Shown: piece by piece, positions 1 through 7,282 of the stretch
How the letters are laid out: every line of letters starts with the position of its first letter
How positions within the stretch are numbered: the stretch's first letter is position 1
Translations under genes and position numbers: made by a program
Assembly: GCA_016926315.1 (NCBI GenBank)
Contig: JAFGOU010000134.1
Coordinates: 1-13,278 of the forward strand
Length of the DNA: 13,278 nucleotides
Direction: 5' to 3'
Source: Chitinispirillaceae bacterium
GTDB taxonomy: Bacteria > Fibrobacterota > Chitinivibrionia > Chitinivibrionales > Chitinispirillaceae
The notes under the pieces: generated by a model
Seen by the model: the letters and a program-made list of their open reading frames with translations, nothing else
Databases searched by the model: none
Told to the model about the DNA's origin: nothing

Positions 1-1
1 A

Positions 2-2842
2 GCACGTCTTTCGGATGATACCGTATCGATTAATGATACCGTTCGTATTGCCATAACCGTAAACAACGCAAACCCCGGACTGGCATCCTTCCGTATCCGC
101 TACACCACCATTCCAGATACGCTCTGGGACCTCAACATTGCGCAACCGGATACGATCCTGACACCATTTTTTATACCCCGGGACTCCCTTGCATCTGGCA
201 TGGTAACCGTTGAGTCGACTGATCAAGCGGGCATGAAAACTTTGGCTACAATGCCTTATACCGTTTGCCTCGACCGGCCAGAAGCATCAATCCTGTATTC
301 CCCTGATACCCTGGTTTCGATAAACGATACCATAACGCTTAGCGATCAAACCGTCAACAGGTTCGGGAAATATGAAAAAAAATGGATCGTCAGAGACACG
401 GTTTTGGCGGATACTTCGCGGTCGATTAAAGTCATTTGCACTGTCGCGGGTACGATACCATGCAGTCTTTCAGTAATTGATGATGACGGCCTGAGAGCGG
501 CGGCCGGTATTCGTATTCATGTTCGTTCCTTTCCGCCGGTTGCTGTTGCAACCGCGAATGCGGATACCGTTTGGGGCGGGGATACCATCAAATTAACCAC
601 TGCCGGTAGCCATGACAGCAATGCTGGTGGCGTAATCCGTGAATATGCCTGGCGATTCGGATTGGGTGGATCGAATTGGAAGGTCGTCACAGCTGGCGAT
701 ACGATAATTGCTGCACAACCGGAAAGAGGAACTCAATGTGCTGTGTTAAGGGTAACTGATGATGATGGTGAAATTGGGTACGATACAGTAAAGGTTGAGA
801 TATTTTTAAAATTTATTTATGTCGATTCTGCCTGCATAAACAGTCTTAGTCGTGGGAATTCCTGGGATACGGCTATGACCGACCTTCAGAAAGCATTGTT
901 TAACGCAAAGGCAGGCACTACGATCCGTATTGCAAAAGGAACCTACTATCCGACAAAAAATGGTGACCGAAATATTTCCTTTGAATTGAAATCAGGAGTG
1001 ACTCTTGTTGGATGTTATCCAAATGGTGGAGGAATAAGAGATACGGCTTTGTATCCGACAATTTTAAGCGGTGACATTGACAGCAATAGCAATCTGAATG
1101 GCAATTCCTACCATGTTATAATTGCCAAGAACGTCGATTCTACAGCTATTATAGATGGTATTACCATCTATTTAGGAAATGCTGATGGCAATGCCGAACA
1201 GACTTTTGGCGGAGGAATGTTTTCTTTATATTCTTCACCGAAGATAATGAATTGCCGAATTACCAATTGCTATGCAAAATCAAATGGTGGGGCTATGTAT
1301 AACGAATCATCAGAACCTTTTATTCTAAATACGGTATTCATTCATGATAGTGCAATAACTTCTGGTGGAGCAATATACAACAAAAACGCTTCTCCAAAAT
1401 TATTCGGTTGCACCTTCACAAACAACTATACTACCGAAAATGGTGGTGCAATGTACAACGATTTTTCTGAATTATTAATAGAAAATACTAACTTTATTGG
1501 CGATTCTTCCACAGCATGGGGCGGAGCAATATATAATAAAAGTTCTTCGGTGCATATTAACAACTGTAAATTCACCGACAACCGCACCAATACATATGGC
1601 GGGGCAATGTACAATGAGTCCTCCACCATAGAATTGCTTAATTCCATTTTTCAGAACAATCATGTTGATACCAGCCTGCCTCAAAAGGCAGCATGTGGTG
1701 GCGCATTATATAATGTAAATTCTTTATTGAAAATTGATTCGTGCTCTTTTGCATCAAATTATTGTAGTAAAGATGGCGGGGCTCTTTATAATTCAAATTC
1801 AGAATTGAAAATGACAAATTGTTCATTATCTATTAATCAGGCCTTATCAACAGGTGGCGGGATCAGTGCCGACTCCGCACCGGCAACCTTTATCAATTGC
1901 ATCTTTTCAGACAATTATAGCGGTTCAGTAATGGGGGTACCTTCTGGTGGTGGAATATATATTGGTGGTTCACCATTAATAACAAATTGCACCTTTACTC
2001 AAAATACAGCAATTGGGGGGTCAGCACACAACAGATATGGAAGTGGTGGCGGCGCATCTATAAATGGTTCGCCAATTTTGACAAACTGTATCTTTGCAGA
2101 TAACTACTCAGGCCGCAATGGTGGGGGACTCTATATTACTGGATCGCCAACAATTACAAATTGTAGCTTTACTAAAAATACTTCTCATAGTGGGCTTGGG
2201 AGTAGTAGCAAAGGCGGTGGTTTATACATTGAAGAGTCAGCGATAATTTCAAAATGCACTTTTTTAAATAATATTTGTGAAGGTTCTACATCAACAGGTC
2301 GTGGTGGTGGAATCTATATACATGGTTTCCTATTAATGAATAATTCTACCTTTACAAAAAACACAGTTAGCGGCATTCGTAGCTTCGGGGGTGCTTTACA
2401 TATGAATGGAGGAAGCTTGATTAACTGCACCTTCACTCAAAATACTGCTAACACAGGCTCTTCTTCAGGTGGTGCTGTCTTTGATTCCGGTTCCACTAGC
2501 TACAAATCTACCCTGTTAAACTGTCTATTCTGGGGAGATAGTGCTAGTTCCTCTCCAGAATACTACAATGATTCTAATTTAACCCCCACCCTCAAAAACT
2601 GCATCATTCAAAACGGCTACACCGGCCCGGGCACTCTCGACTCCATCTTCACCTTTGACCCGCAGCTTGATTCCCTACGCGACAACGGCGGTCCGGTCCC
2701 CACCTGCGCTATCCCGGCCAATAGCCCTGCGCGTAATGCAGGGACATCCAATATACCGGCAGGGATAGACATTTCTACCGATGCGCGTGGAATGCCGAGG
2801 AGCGACGGGAAGCCGGATATAGGGGCGTATGAGGTGCAGTAG
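2..2842 (+). CDS. Large secreted/surface beta-helix protein with Ig/PKD-like domains and choice-of-anchor Q-like C-terminus (5'-partial)
   Basis: The frame is open from the left window edge, so the gene begins upstream. The first in-window Met (position 200) lies inside an Ig-like domain and is not the start. About 946 residues are visible. Three Ig/PKD-like segments come first, each opening with a DT-x(4-6)-DT strand motif. The last (about 535-805) has the PKD-style VTDDDGEIGYDTVKVEI ending. A Pmp-like lead-in follows (IYVDS, then IRIAKGTYYP, PTILSGDI, IDGITI). Next are about 16 beta-helix coils with GG[AG]-x-[YF] and a hydrophobic-x-NC-x-F-x-[DN]N motif. The C-terminus (DPQLDSLRDNGGPVPT, SPARNAG, RGMPRSDGKPDIGAYE) matches the choice-of-anchor Q type found at the end of Pmp-like beta-helix proteins. 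Likely role is adhesion, surface structure or glycan binding; this is inferred from architecture. No catalytic residues are recognisable. The stop is TAG at 2840-2842. Confidence 0.88.
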   Translation, partial: ARLSDDTVSINDTVRIAITVNNANPGLASFRIRYTTIPDTLWDLNIAQPDTILTPFFIPRDSLASGMVTVESTDQAGMKTLATMPYTVCLDRPEASILYSPDTLVSINDTITLSDQTVNRFGKYEKKWIVRDTVLADTSRSIKVICTVAGTIPCSLSVIDDDGLRAAAGIRIHVRSFPPVAVATANADTVWGGDTIKLTTAGSHDSNAGGVIREYAWRFGLGGSNWKVVTAGDTIIAAQPERGTQCAVLRVTDDDGEIGYDTVKVEIFLKFIYVDSACINSLSRGNSWDTAMTDLQKALFNAKAGTTIRIAKGTYYPTKNGDRNISFELKSGVTLVGCYPNGGGIRDTALYPTILSGDIDSNSNLNGNSYHVIIAKNVDSTAIIDGITIYLGNADGNAEQTFGGGMFSLYSSPKIMNCRITNCYAKSNGGAMYNESSEPFILNTVFIHDSAITSGGAIYNKNASPKLFGCTFTNNYTTENGGAMYNDFSELLIENTNFIGDSSTAWGGAIYNKSSSVHINNCKFTDNRTNTYGGAMYNESSTIELLNSIFQNNHVDTSLPQKAACGGALYNVNSLLKIDSCSFASNYCSKDGGALYNSNSELKMTNCSLSINQALSTGGGISADSAPATFINCIFSDNYSGSVMGVPSGGGIYIGGSPLITNCTFTQNTAIGGSAHNRYGSGGGASINGSPILTNCIFADNYSGRNGGGLYITGSPTITNCSFTKNTSHSGLGSSSKGGGLYIEESAIISKCTFLNNICEGSTSTGRGGGIYIHGFLLMNNSTFTKNTVSGIRSFGGALHMNGGSLINCTFTQNTANTGSSSGGAVFDSGSTSYKSTLLNCLFWGDSASSSPEYYNDSNLTPTLKNCIIQNGYTGPGTLDSIFTFDPQLDSLRDNGGPVPTCAIPANSPARNAGTSNIPAGIDISTDARGMPRSDGKPDIGAYEVQ
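1208..2550 (+). repeat. Tandem beta-helix coil repeats (78-bp unit, about 16 copies)
   Basis: In-frame GGx codons that open each coil fall at 1208, 1286, 1364, 1442, 1520, 1598, 1697, 1775 and 1853. The spacing is exactly 78 bp (26 residues), except one 99-bp step at 1598-1697. Later coils start at 1946, 2045, 2120, 2213, 2303, 2387 and 2468, with irregular spacing of 75-99 bp. The first block is mostly of GGAMYN/GGALYN type. From about 1853 the opening becomes GGGIYI/GGGLYI and the inter-coil loops lengthen. DNA identity between units is modest, so this is a diverged protein repeat rather than a fresh tandem duplication. Confidence 0.85.
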
Positions 2843-2900
2843 GGGATAAATCCGGATAAAATAGTGCCCGTTAGGAATCGATTTTGCGTAAAAGCTGAGC

Positions 2901-2927
2901 CTGGATAACAGCTCACGCCGGCATGAC
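2901..2927. repeat. Fragment of dispersed palindromic repeat
   Basis: CTGGATA (2901-2907) followed by CGCCGGCATGAC (2916-2927) resembles the right half of the element at 8174-8342. That element has CTGGATA at 8292-8298 and CGCCGGTATGACG at 8330-8342; the second block matches at 11 of 12 positions. The string has the look of widespread short intergenic repeats ending in CCGG-N-ATGAC. No left arm is recognised here, so it is called a remnant. It lies in the 191-bp spacer between the beta-helix gene and the toxin-antitoxin operon. Confidence 0.45.
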
Positions 2928-3005
2928 AATCTGAAGGTGACTTTTCGAATAGACATTTAGTATATCTGTCTCTCATACTCTAGTTTCATAATTTGCTTGC
3001 ATTAT

Positions 3006-3024
3006 TGTTAACACACATGTTAAC
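3006..3024. promoter_or_regulatory. Putative autoregulatory operator of the toxin-antitoxin operon
   Basis: Two copies of TGTTAAC (3006-3012 and 3018-3024) lie 12 bp apart, centre to centre. Each contains the self-complementary hexamer GTTAAC, so the site reads both as a direct and as an inverted repeat. It sits 10-28 bp upstream of the toxin start, where XRE-type antitoxins usually bind to repress their own operon. No strong -35/-10 pair could be assigned. TTGCAT at 2997-3002 is a weak -35 candidate that would place RNA polymerase over the repeats. The toxin has no evident Shine-Dalgarno sequence. Confidence 0.5.
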
Positions 3025-3033
3025 TTTATCATT

Positions 3034-3381
3034 ATGAAGAGGATTGTATTTTTTGTTACCGGTTCCGGGAAATCACCTGTCCAGGAATTTCTGGATTCAT
3101 TAACCGACAAACAGGTTGAAAAAGTCCTCTGGGTTTTAAAACTGGTTCAGGAGCTGGATAGGGTCCCGACGTCCTATTTTAAAAAGCTGATAAACACTGA
3201 TGGGATATGGGAAGTACGAGTAATCGTTAGCGGAGATATTTTCCGGCTACTGGGATTTTTGCATGAAAACTCTTTTGTTGTTCTTACCAACGGTTTTCAA
3301 AAAAAGACCCAGGAAACGCCTCGATCGGAAATAGCCTTGGCCGAAAGCAGAAAGAAAGAATACCTTGGGAAAAGGAGATGA
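3034..3381 (+). CDS. Type II toxin-antitoxin system toxin, RelE/ParE superfamily (HigB/Gp49-like)
   Basis: This 115-residue basic protein matches the phage-derived Gp49-like/HigB branch of the RelE/ParE fold. It has an N-terminal beta strand, then [18 protein letters not shown], where Gp49-like proteins carry a P-V-x-E-F-L helix. A helix with a YFKKL turn follows, then the core strands GIWEVRVIV and IFRLLGFL and the [15 protein letters not shown] segment. In this family Gly-x-x-F-x-Lys-Lys-x-x-x-x-P lies next to the RNA-binding face, and a basic helix ends the protein. Proteins of this type usually cleave mRNA on the ribosome. The antitoxin gene follows after 3 bp. Toxin-first order is typical of HigBA. 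Start ATG 3034 lacks a clear Shine-Dalgarno, which may keep toxin translation low. Substrate specificity cannot be read from sequence. Confidence 0.88.
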   Translation: MKRIVFFVTGSGKSPVQEFLDSLTDKQVEKVLWVLKLVQELDRVPTSYFKKLINTDGIWEVRVIVSGDIFRLLGFLHENSFVVLTNGFQKKTQETPRSEIALAESRKKEYLGKRR

Positions 3382-3384
3382 CGT

Positions 3385-3660
3385 ATGGATGACCTGAACA
3401 GATATATTGAGCGAAGAAAAAAAAGAAGCAAAACTTTTTCCCGAAATTTTGACCTCGGGTATAAAGAGTTCAAGGTTGGCGCATTGCTTAAGCTGGCCCG
3501 GGAGGATGCCGGACTTACCCAGGATGATATTGCACAAAAACTCGGCACAAAGAAGTCGGCCATTTCCCGAATCGAAAACCACGCAGAGGATATTAAATTA
3601 TCGACCATTGAAAAATTTATTCATGCTGCCGGGAAAGAATTAAAATTACAGGTCGTCTGA
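3385..3660 (+). CDS. XRE-family antitoxin (HigA-like helix-turn-helix)
   Basis: This is a 91-residue protein. Residues from about 30 onward form a Cro/C1-type helix-turn-helix: LLKLAREDAGLTQDDIAQKL, then a recognition helix in KKSAISRIEN, then STIEKFIHAAGKELKLQVV. The short basic N-terminus (RRKKRSKTF) may contact the toxin or DNA. It should neutralise the upstream toxin and repress the operon, probably through the tandem GTTAAC site at 3006-3024. A strong Shine-Dalgarno (AGGAG, 3373-3377) lies 7 nt before ATG 3385 and overlaps the toxin's last codons. This contrasts with the weak toxin start and would favour antitoxin excess. The gene converges on the PEGA-protein gene with only 16 bp between stop codons, and no clear terminator is seen there. 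Confidence 0.9.
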   Translation: MDDLNRYIERRKKRSKTFSRNFDLGYKEFKVGALLKLAREDAGLTQDDIAQKLGTKKSAISRIENHAEDIKLSTIEKFIHAAGKELKLQVV

Positions 3661-3676
3661 TATTCCTGGAGTTTTC

Positions 3677-5056
3677 CTAAAAATAAAATACCAACCCCGT
3701 TGCCAGGGCAGCCATACCCAACGCCCCGAAAACAACGCTCACGTTTCTGTTTTTATTCCCTGACGCCGCCTTATCGGCATTTTCCCTGACCATGCTGTCA
3801 AAATACGGCCCCTGGCGTTCTATCGTGGTTTCGAGATACTCCTTTGCTTCGCGCGCATCATCGTAATCCTTTAGCGCGGCATAGGCAAATCCCCCGGTGG
3901 CGGCGAATAGCGCTCCTGACCCGGCCCAGAAATAGATTGAGGTTCTGGCAAGCTTTCGTTTTTTAAGAAACGATTTCTGTGCTTGCTTGGCCTTTTCGTC
4001 TGCTGCCTTGAGCTCAATAAATACATTATTTACCTGAAATGGCGTCAGGGGAAGTGAAATGGCGGTATCACAGTATCCCGGCCTGAAAAATGAAATTAAG
4101 ACAGTCTTTTGCTCTGGGACTTGTTTCAGCAAACCTGGGGAAATCAAGTCAGGTTTTGCGCGCCTGGTTATCTTTTTCTCAACAAACACTTCGGCATCGG
4201 GCGGTTCGGTGATGACCCTGATGGCGGTTTTCTGTTTATCCAGTTTGATGAGCACTTTTTTCGCTTCCGCCTGTTCGAGGGTGATGTTCAGACTTCCTAC
4301 GAGAAGGTCCTTACGGGCCAGTAAAGTGTATTGACCTGCTTTTATGCTATCGAGCCGAAAAGGGGTTGCTTTGTCAATCTTATGGTTTTCGATGGTGACA
4401 ATGGCGCCGGCCGGATCGGTTTCAACAAAAAGGGTCGCATCGCCATGATCGAGGAACTGAGCGCCATCACCGGATTGGACAGCGGGAGGAGAGATGGAGT
4501 AGGCGATGAGCGTATTTTCATTTACCTCCAGATCTTTTTCGCCGATTGCCAATCCGCTCCGGCTATTCTGCCTGAAGAGCCCGTTGACGATCTCCATGTC
4601 GCTGTTTTCGCATTTTACGCCGAATACCGAATACATAAGCTTGAAATTGTGAAGGGTCGCCCTGCCGGCCCCTCGCGCGATGGTGATGCCGTTCCAGTCG
4701 AATTGGTTTGCCGCCTCCTGGCTTGATTTGTTATATGCCTGGTCCTTGAATGACGAAAAAATAACCGGGTCGATTGAGTCGCCATTAACCTCTATGACTC
4801 CCTGCACTTTCAGGGCAGAATAATCCTTGAACAGAAACACACACCCGGGGCCAATGGTGACACTGGAACCTTGGGGAACAACGGTTTCGCCGTTTACCAC
4901 GAAGGGATTACCCTCTTTGGAGAACGTGATGGCGGAAATATCGCCTTCCAATCGGGATCCGGTTTGACCGGTTGCGGCGGTAATACTTGCAAGTATGGCA
5001 ACATGAAGGATAACTTGTCGCGAGAGCTGACGGGAAAAGCGCTTCCGTGCGGCCAT
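3677..5056 (-). CDS. Exported PEGA-domain protein with N-terminal beta-helix and C-terminal membrane segments
   Basis: This 459-residue protein was not recognised as a named family as a whole. Residues 1-30 look like a signal peptide or anchor (basic start, then VILHVAILASITAATG). Residues about 40-185 resemble a short parallel beta-helix: NPFVVNGETVVPQGSSVTIGPG, then VQGVIEVNG and DPVIFSS, as in proteins that open with a 'sequence-with-gaps' helix. Two PEGA-like domains follow, at about 207-273 (ATLFVETDPAGAIVTIE, ending in VLIKLDK) and 277-350 (AIRVITEPPDAEVFVEKK). A KA-rich linker leads to a hydrophobic segment (about 372-394), a charged stretch (395-438) and a second hydrophobic segment (439-458) at the very end. 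The start is supported by AGGAG (5064-5068) 7 nt upstream, directly after the kinase stop. Co-transcription with the kinase 14 bp upstream suggests a partner or output of that kinase (inference). Confidence 0.82.
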   Translation of the reverse strand: MAARKRFSRQLSRQVILHVAILASITAATGQTGSRLEGDISAITFSKEGNPFVVNGETVVPQGSSVTIGPGCVFLFKDYSALKVQGVIEVNGDSIDPVIFSSFKDQAYNKSSQEAANQFDWNGITIARGAGRATLHNFKLMYSVFGVKCENSDMEIVNGLFRQNSRSGLAIGEKDLEVNENTLIAYSISPPAVQSGDGAQFLDHGDATLFVETDPAGAIVTIENHKIDKATPFRLDSIKAGQYTLLARKDLLVGSLNITLEQAEAKKVLIKLDKQKTAIRVITEPPDAEVFVEKKITRRAKPDLISPGLLKQVPEQKTVLISFFRPGYCDTAISLPLTPFQVNNVFIELKAADEKAKQAQKSFLKKRKLARTSIYFWAGSGALFAATGGFAYAALKDYDDAREAKEYLETTIERQGPYFDSMVRENADKAASGNKNRNVSVVFGALGMAALATGLVFYF

Positions 5057-5070
5057 GGCCTCGCTCCTTA

Positions 5071-6984
5071 TTAAAGCTTTAAAAGTTCTTCAATCGCCTG
5101 CTTATACCGAGTATCGTCCGGACTGCCTGAGAGATTTTTTTTAACGTTTGACCAGGCGTTCTTTGCGGCAGCCAGGTTTTCGGGAGTGTTTGTTTCGGAA
5201 TATTTTCCCTTGAATGCCAACGCGCTGAAATAAAGCGCATCACGGACAACCGACAACCTGCGCTCTTTAAAAAGGCAAGGCTTTACCGTGGCCTGGTTAA
5301 AAAAACGGATCGCCTTATCATAGTTATCCCGCTCCAGAAGCACTCTTCCGGCCAGCAGATCGAATTCCGCGAAATTTATGGAAGTCCGGTCGATGATGTT
5401 TTTTGCCTCGGTCATTTTTCCGGTCCGAAGGAACAGGTCAAGCAGGAGAATGGTCTTTTTATTTCCATCCGGGCCGCTTTCGGAGATTGCCGCGAGCGCT
5501 TTTTGCGCGTCGGCATAAGCCCCTTTTTGAATGGCATTATCGGCGACTGCCACGAGATCTTCACTTCCGTATTTTGTGCGCAACATGGCAAGCGAGTCGG
5601 GCTTGGCGGCAGGTATCTTTACCTTTTCGGTTACGATGCCTGCTTCCTTTTCACCTGATCGCCTCATGGATTGAACCGCTTTTTTTTCCGGGGTTGTTTT
5701 GATAACAGCAGGAGGTTTTTCCGGCAATGGCGACATTGCAGCCAGAAAACTCTTTGGCCTGGAACCAGTATCATACCCTTGAACTCGCGCGTCCTTGTTG
5801 GGAATTGAAGGCTGAATATTTTTTGAAATATCGTTGGGCTTGATATCTCCTGTTCCGGTTTGGCTTTCAGTTGTTGGTCCGGTGCGCGAAGTTACAAAGG
5901 CGGTGATCCCGGCAATGACGAGAATCAGAACGATGCCGGCAGCGATACCGGCTTTAAGAATGAAAGATGTTTTGTATGCAAATGCCATGTCCTTTCCTGC
6001 ATCGCGTGTACCAAATGATTTCAGGACATCTTCTGGCGGGCACGAGGTCATTGAACTGTATATTGCGTCAAGTTCTTTGAGAAGCGAAGACGCGGATGGA
6101 TAACGCTTTGTTTTATCGAGCTCCAGGCAACGTTCGACAAGCTTAACAAGCCGCCCCGGCAGGTTAATTTTAAAGTCCTTTAACGGCCGGTAGGGCCTTT
6201 CCTGCATTTTTAAATTTCTTATTACATCGAAATCGGTTTTGGATGAGGAGCAGGCAAAGACTTTTTCTCCGGTTATCATTTCATAAAGTATCTCCCCCAC
6301 AGCGTATAGATCGCTTCTCTGATCAATCGATCCGTAGCCGAACTGCTCAGGTGATGCGTATTGGGGTGAACCAAAAAACATCTGTGCCTGGGTGGTATAA
6401 AGACTCATTTCACGCGGCCGTGCAAGGCCGAAATCCATGACGATGACCCTTCCGCCAGACGAGATCATCACATTTTCAGGCTTAAGATCGCGGTGCAGGA
6501 TACCGCCATCAAAGGTCATCTCCTTGATCGAAAAATTGAGGGTATGCGCTGCATTGAGAGCGCGAGTGATCATTATCGCGATCGCACAGGCTACCACCGG
6601 AGAAAAAGCCTTTCGTTCTTCGAGTGTCTCGCGAAGCGATTTCCCATCGATATATTCCATTTCAATAAATGGCAGAGTTCCCCACTTGCCGACATTCTTG
6701 ACTTCAATGATATTGGTGTGCTTTAATTTTGCAAGAATCTGCGCCTCTGTTTCGAACCGTTTATGGTCAGCCGACGGGTAGGCGATTTTAACCGCATGAA
6801 AGGTATCCAACCCCTTGTTTTGTATTTTATAGACCGCGGCCATCCCTCCTCTGCCGATTCTTTCAACCATGATTCCAGAACCAATGGAAATTTTCTCGTC
6901 ACCTGCGGGCATCTTGTCATCTTCAGTGACAGAGTCTTTTTCGTTAAACGTTTTTCCAGACGTCCTATTATCATCAAAAATCAT
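5071..6984 (-). CDS. Transmembrane Hanks-type Ser/Thr protein kinase with TPR-like extracytoplasmic region
   Basis: This 637-residue protein has a cytoplasmic kinase domain at about 36-310. Glycine loop GRGGMAAVY is at 44-52, ATP-binding Lys66 in HAVKIA, the probable helix-C Glu80, catalytic loop HRDLKPEN at 164-171, DFG at 184-186 and the activation-segment end GSPQYASPEQ at 205-214. All key residues are present, so it is predicted active. A single hydrophobic span at 345-366 is followed by a Pro/Lys/Thr-rich linker (about 367-470) and a helical repeat region (about 475-565) resembling TPR units, such as GAYADAQKALAAI and DNYDKAIRFFNQA. This gives a PknB-like topology with a TPR rather than PASTA sensor. 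ATG 6984 follows a moderate AAAGGG. The gene leads a two-gene unit with the PEGA protein and is divergent from the NmrA-like gene. Confidence 0.93.
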   Translation of the reverse strand: MIFDDNRTSGKTFNEKDSVTEDDKMPAGDEKISIGSGIMVERIGRGGMAAVYKIQNKGLDTFHAVKIAYPSADHKRFETEAQILAKLKHTNIIEVKNVGKWGTLPFIEMEYIDGKSLRETLEERKAFSPVVACAIAIMITRALNAAHTLNFSIKEMTFDGGILHRDLKPENVMISSGGRVIVMDFGLARPREMSLYTTQAQMFFGSPQYASPEQFGYGSIDQRSDLYAVGEILYEMITGEKVFACSSSKTDFDVIRNLKMQERPYRPLKDFKINLPGRLVKLVERCLELDKTKRYPSASSLLKELDAIYSSMTSCPPEDVLKSFGTRDAGKDMAFAYKTSFILKAGIAAGIVLILVIAGITAFVTSRTGPTTESQTGTGDIKPNDISKNIQPSIPNKDARVQGYDTGSRPKSFLAAMSPLPEKPPAVIKTTPEKKAVQSMRRSGEKEAGIVTEKVKIPAAKPDSLAMLRTKYGSEDLVAVADNAIQKGAYADAQKALAAISESGPDGNKKTILLLDLFLRTGKMTEAKNIIDRTSINFAEFDLLAGRVLLERDNYDKAIRFFNQATVKPCLFKERRLSVVRDALYFSALAFKGKYSETNTPENLAAAKNAWSNVKKNLSGSPDDTRYKQAIEELLKL

Positions 6985-7010
6985 TAATGTGCCCTTTGGG
7001 TGGAATAAAT

Positions 7011-7026
7011 GAATTTCCCGGAATTC
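7011..7026. promoter_or_regulatory. Imperfect palindrome in the divergent intergenic region
   Basis: GAATTTCCCGGAATTC has GAATT/AATTC arms around a 6-bp centre. It lies 27 bp upstream of the kinase start, inside its likely 5' leader. It could be a protein-binding site or a chance AT-rich palindrome. The rest of the 298-bp spacer (6985-7282) holds only a weak promoter candidate, a T-rich tract near 7101-7108 and the Shine-Dalgarno of the NmrA-like gene. Confidence 0.2.
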
Positions 7027-7038
7027 GAGTGTTTAAGT

Positions 7039-7068
7039 AAAATAGGAAAAGGAGTGCTCGATTAGCAA
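7039..7068 (-). promoter_or_regulatory. Possible sigma-70-type promoter for the kinase/PEGA unit
   Basis: On the minus strand, TTGCTA (7068-7063) and TATTTT (7044-7039) are separated by 18 bp. Each matches four of six consensus positions. Transcription would start near 7032, giving a leader of about 48 nt before ATG 6984. This is a weak match offered only because its position is sensible. Confidence 0.25.
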
Positions 7069-7282
7069 CTTCCAACATCGAGACAGAGTAACCTATCTCT
7101 TTTTTTTCCAGTAAATTGCAGGTATGGCATCATACAACCTAAACTAAGGCATTTAGTCGTGGTCGCAACAATCAAACAAAAAACTCAAACTGACAAAACA
7201 TGGCCTATAAAAGTTTACCAATCCCCTGCTGCTCCCCGTAATCTTTAATACAAAATCCGACATCATTCAAAAGGAGGCTTAT

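Noticed and set aside
200..202. ATG at 200 as the start of the beta-helix protein
   Set aside because: The same frame is open to the window edge and carries an Ig-like domain upstream, so this Met is internal.
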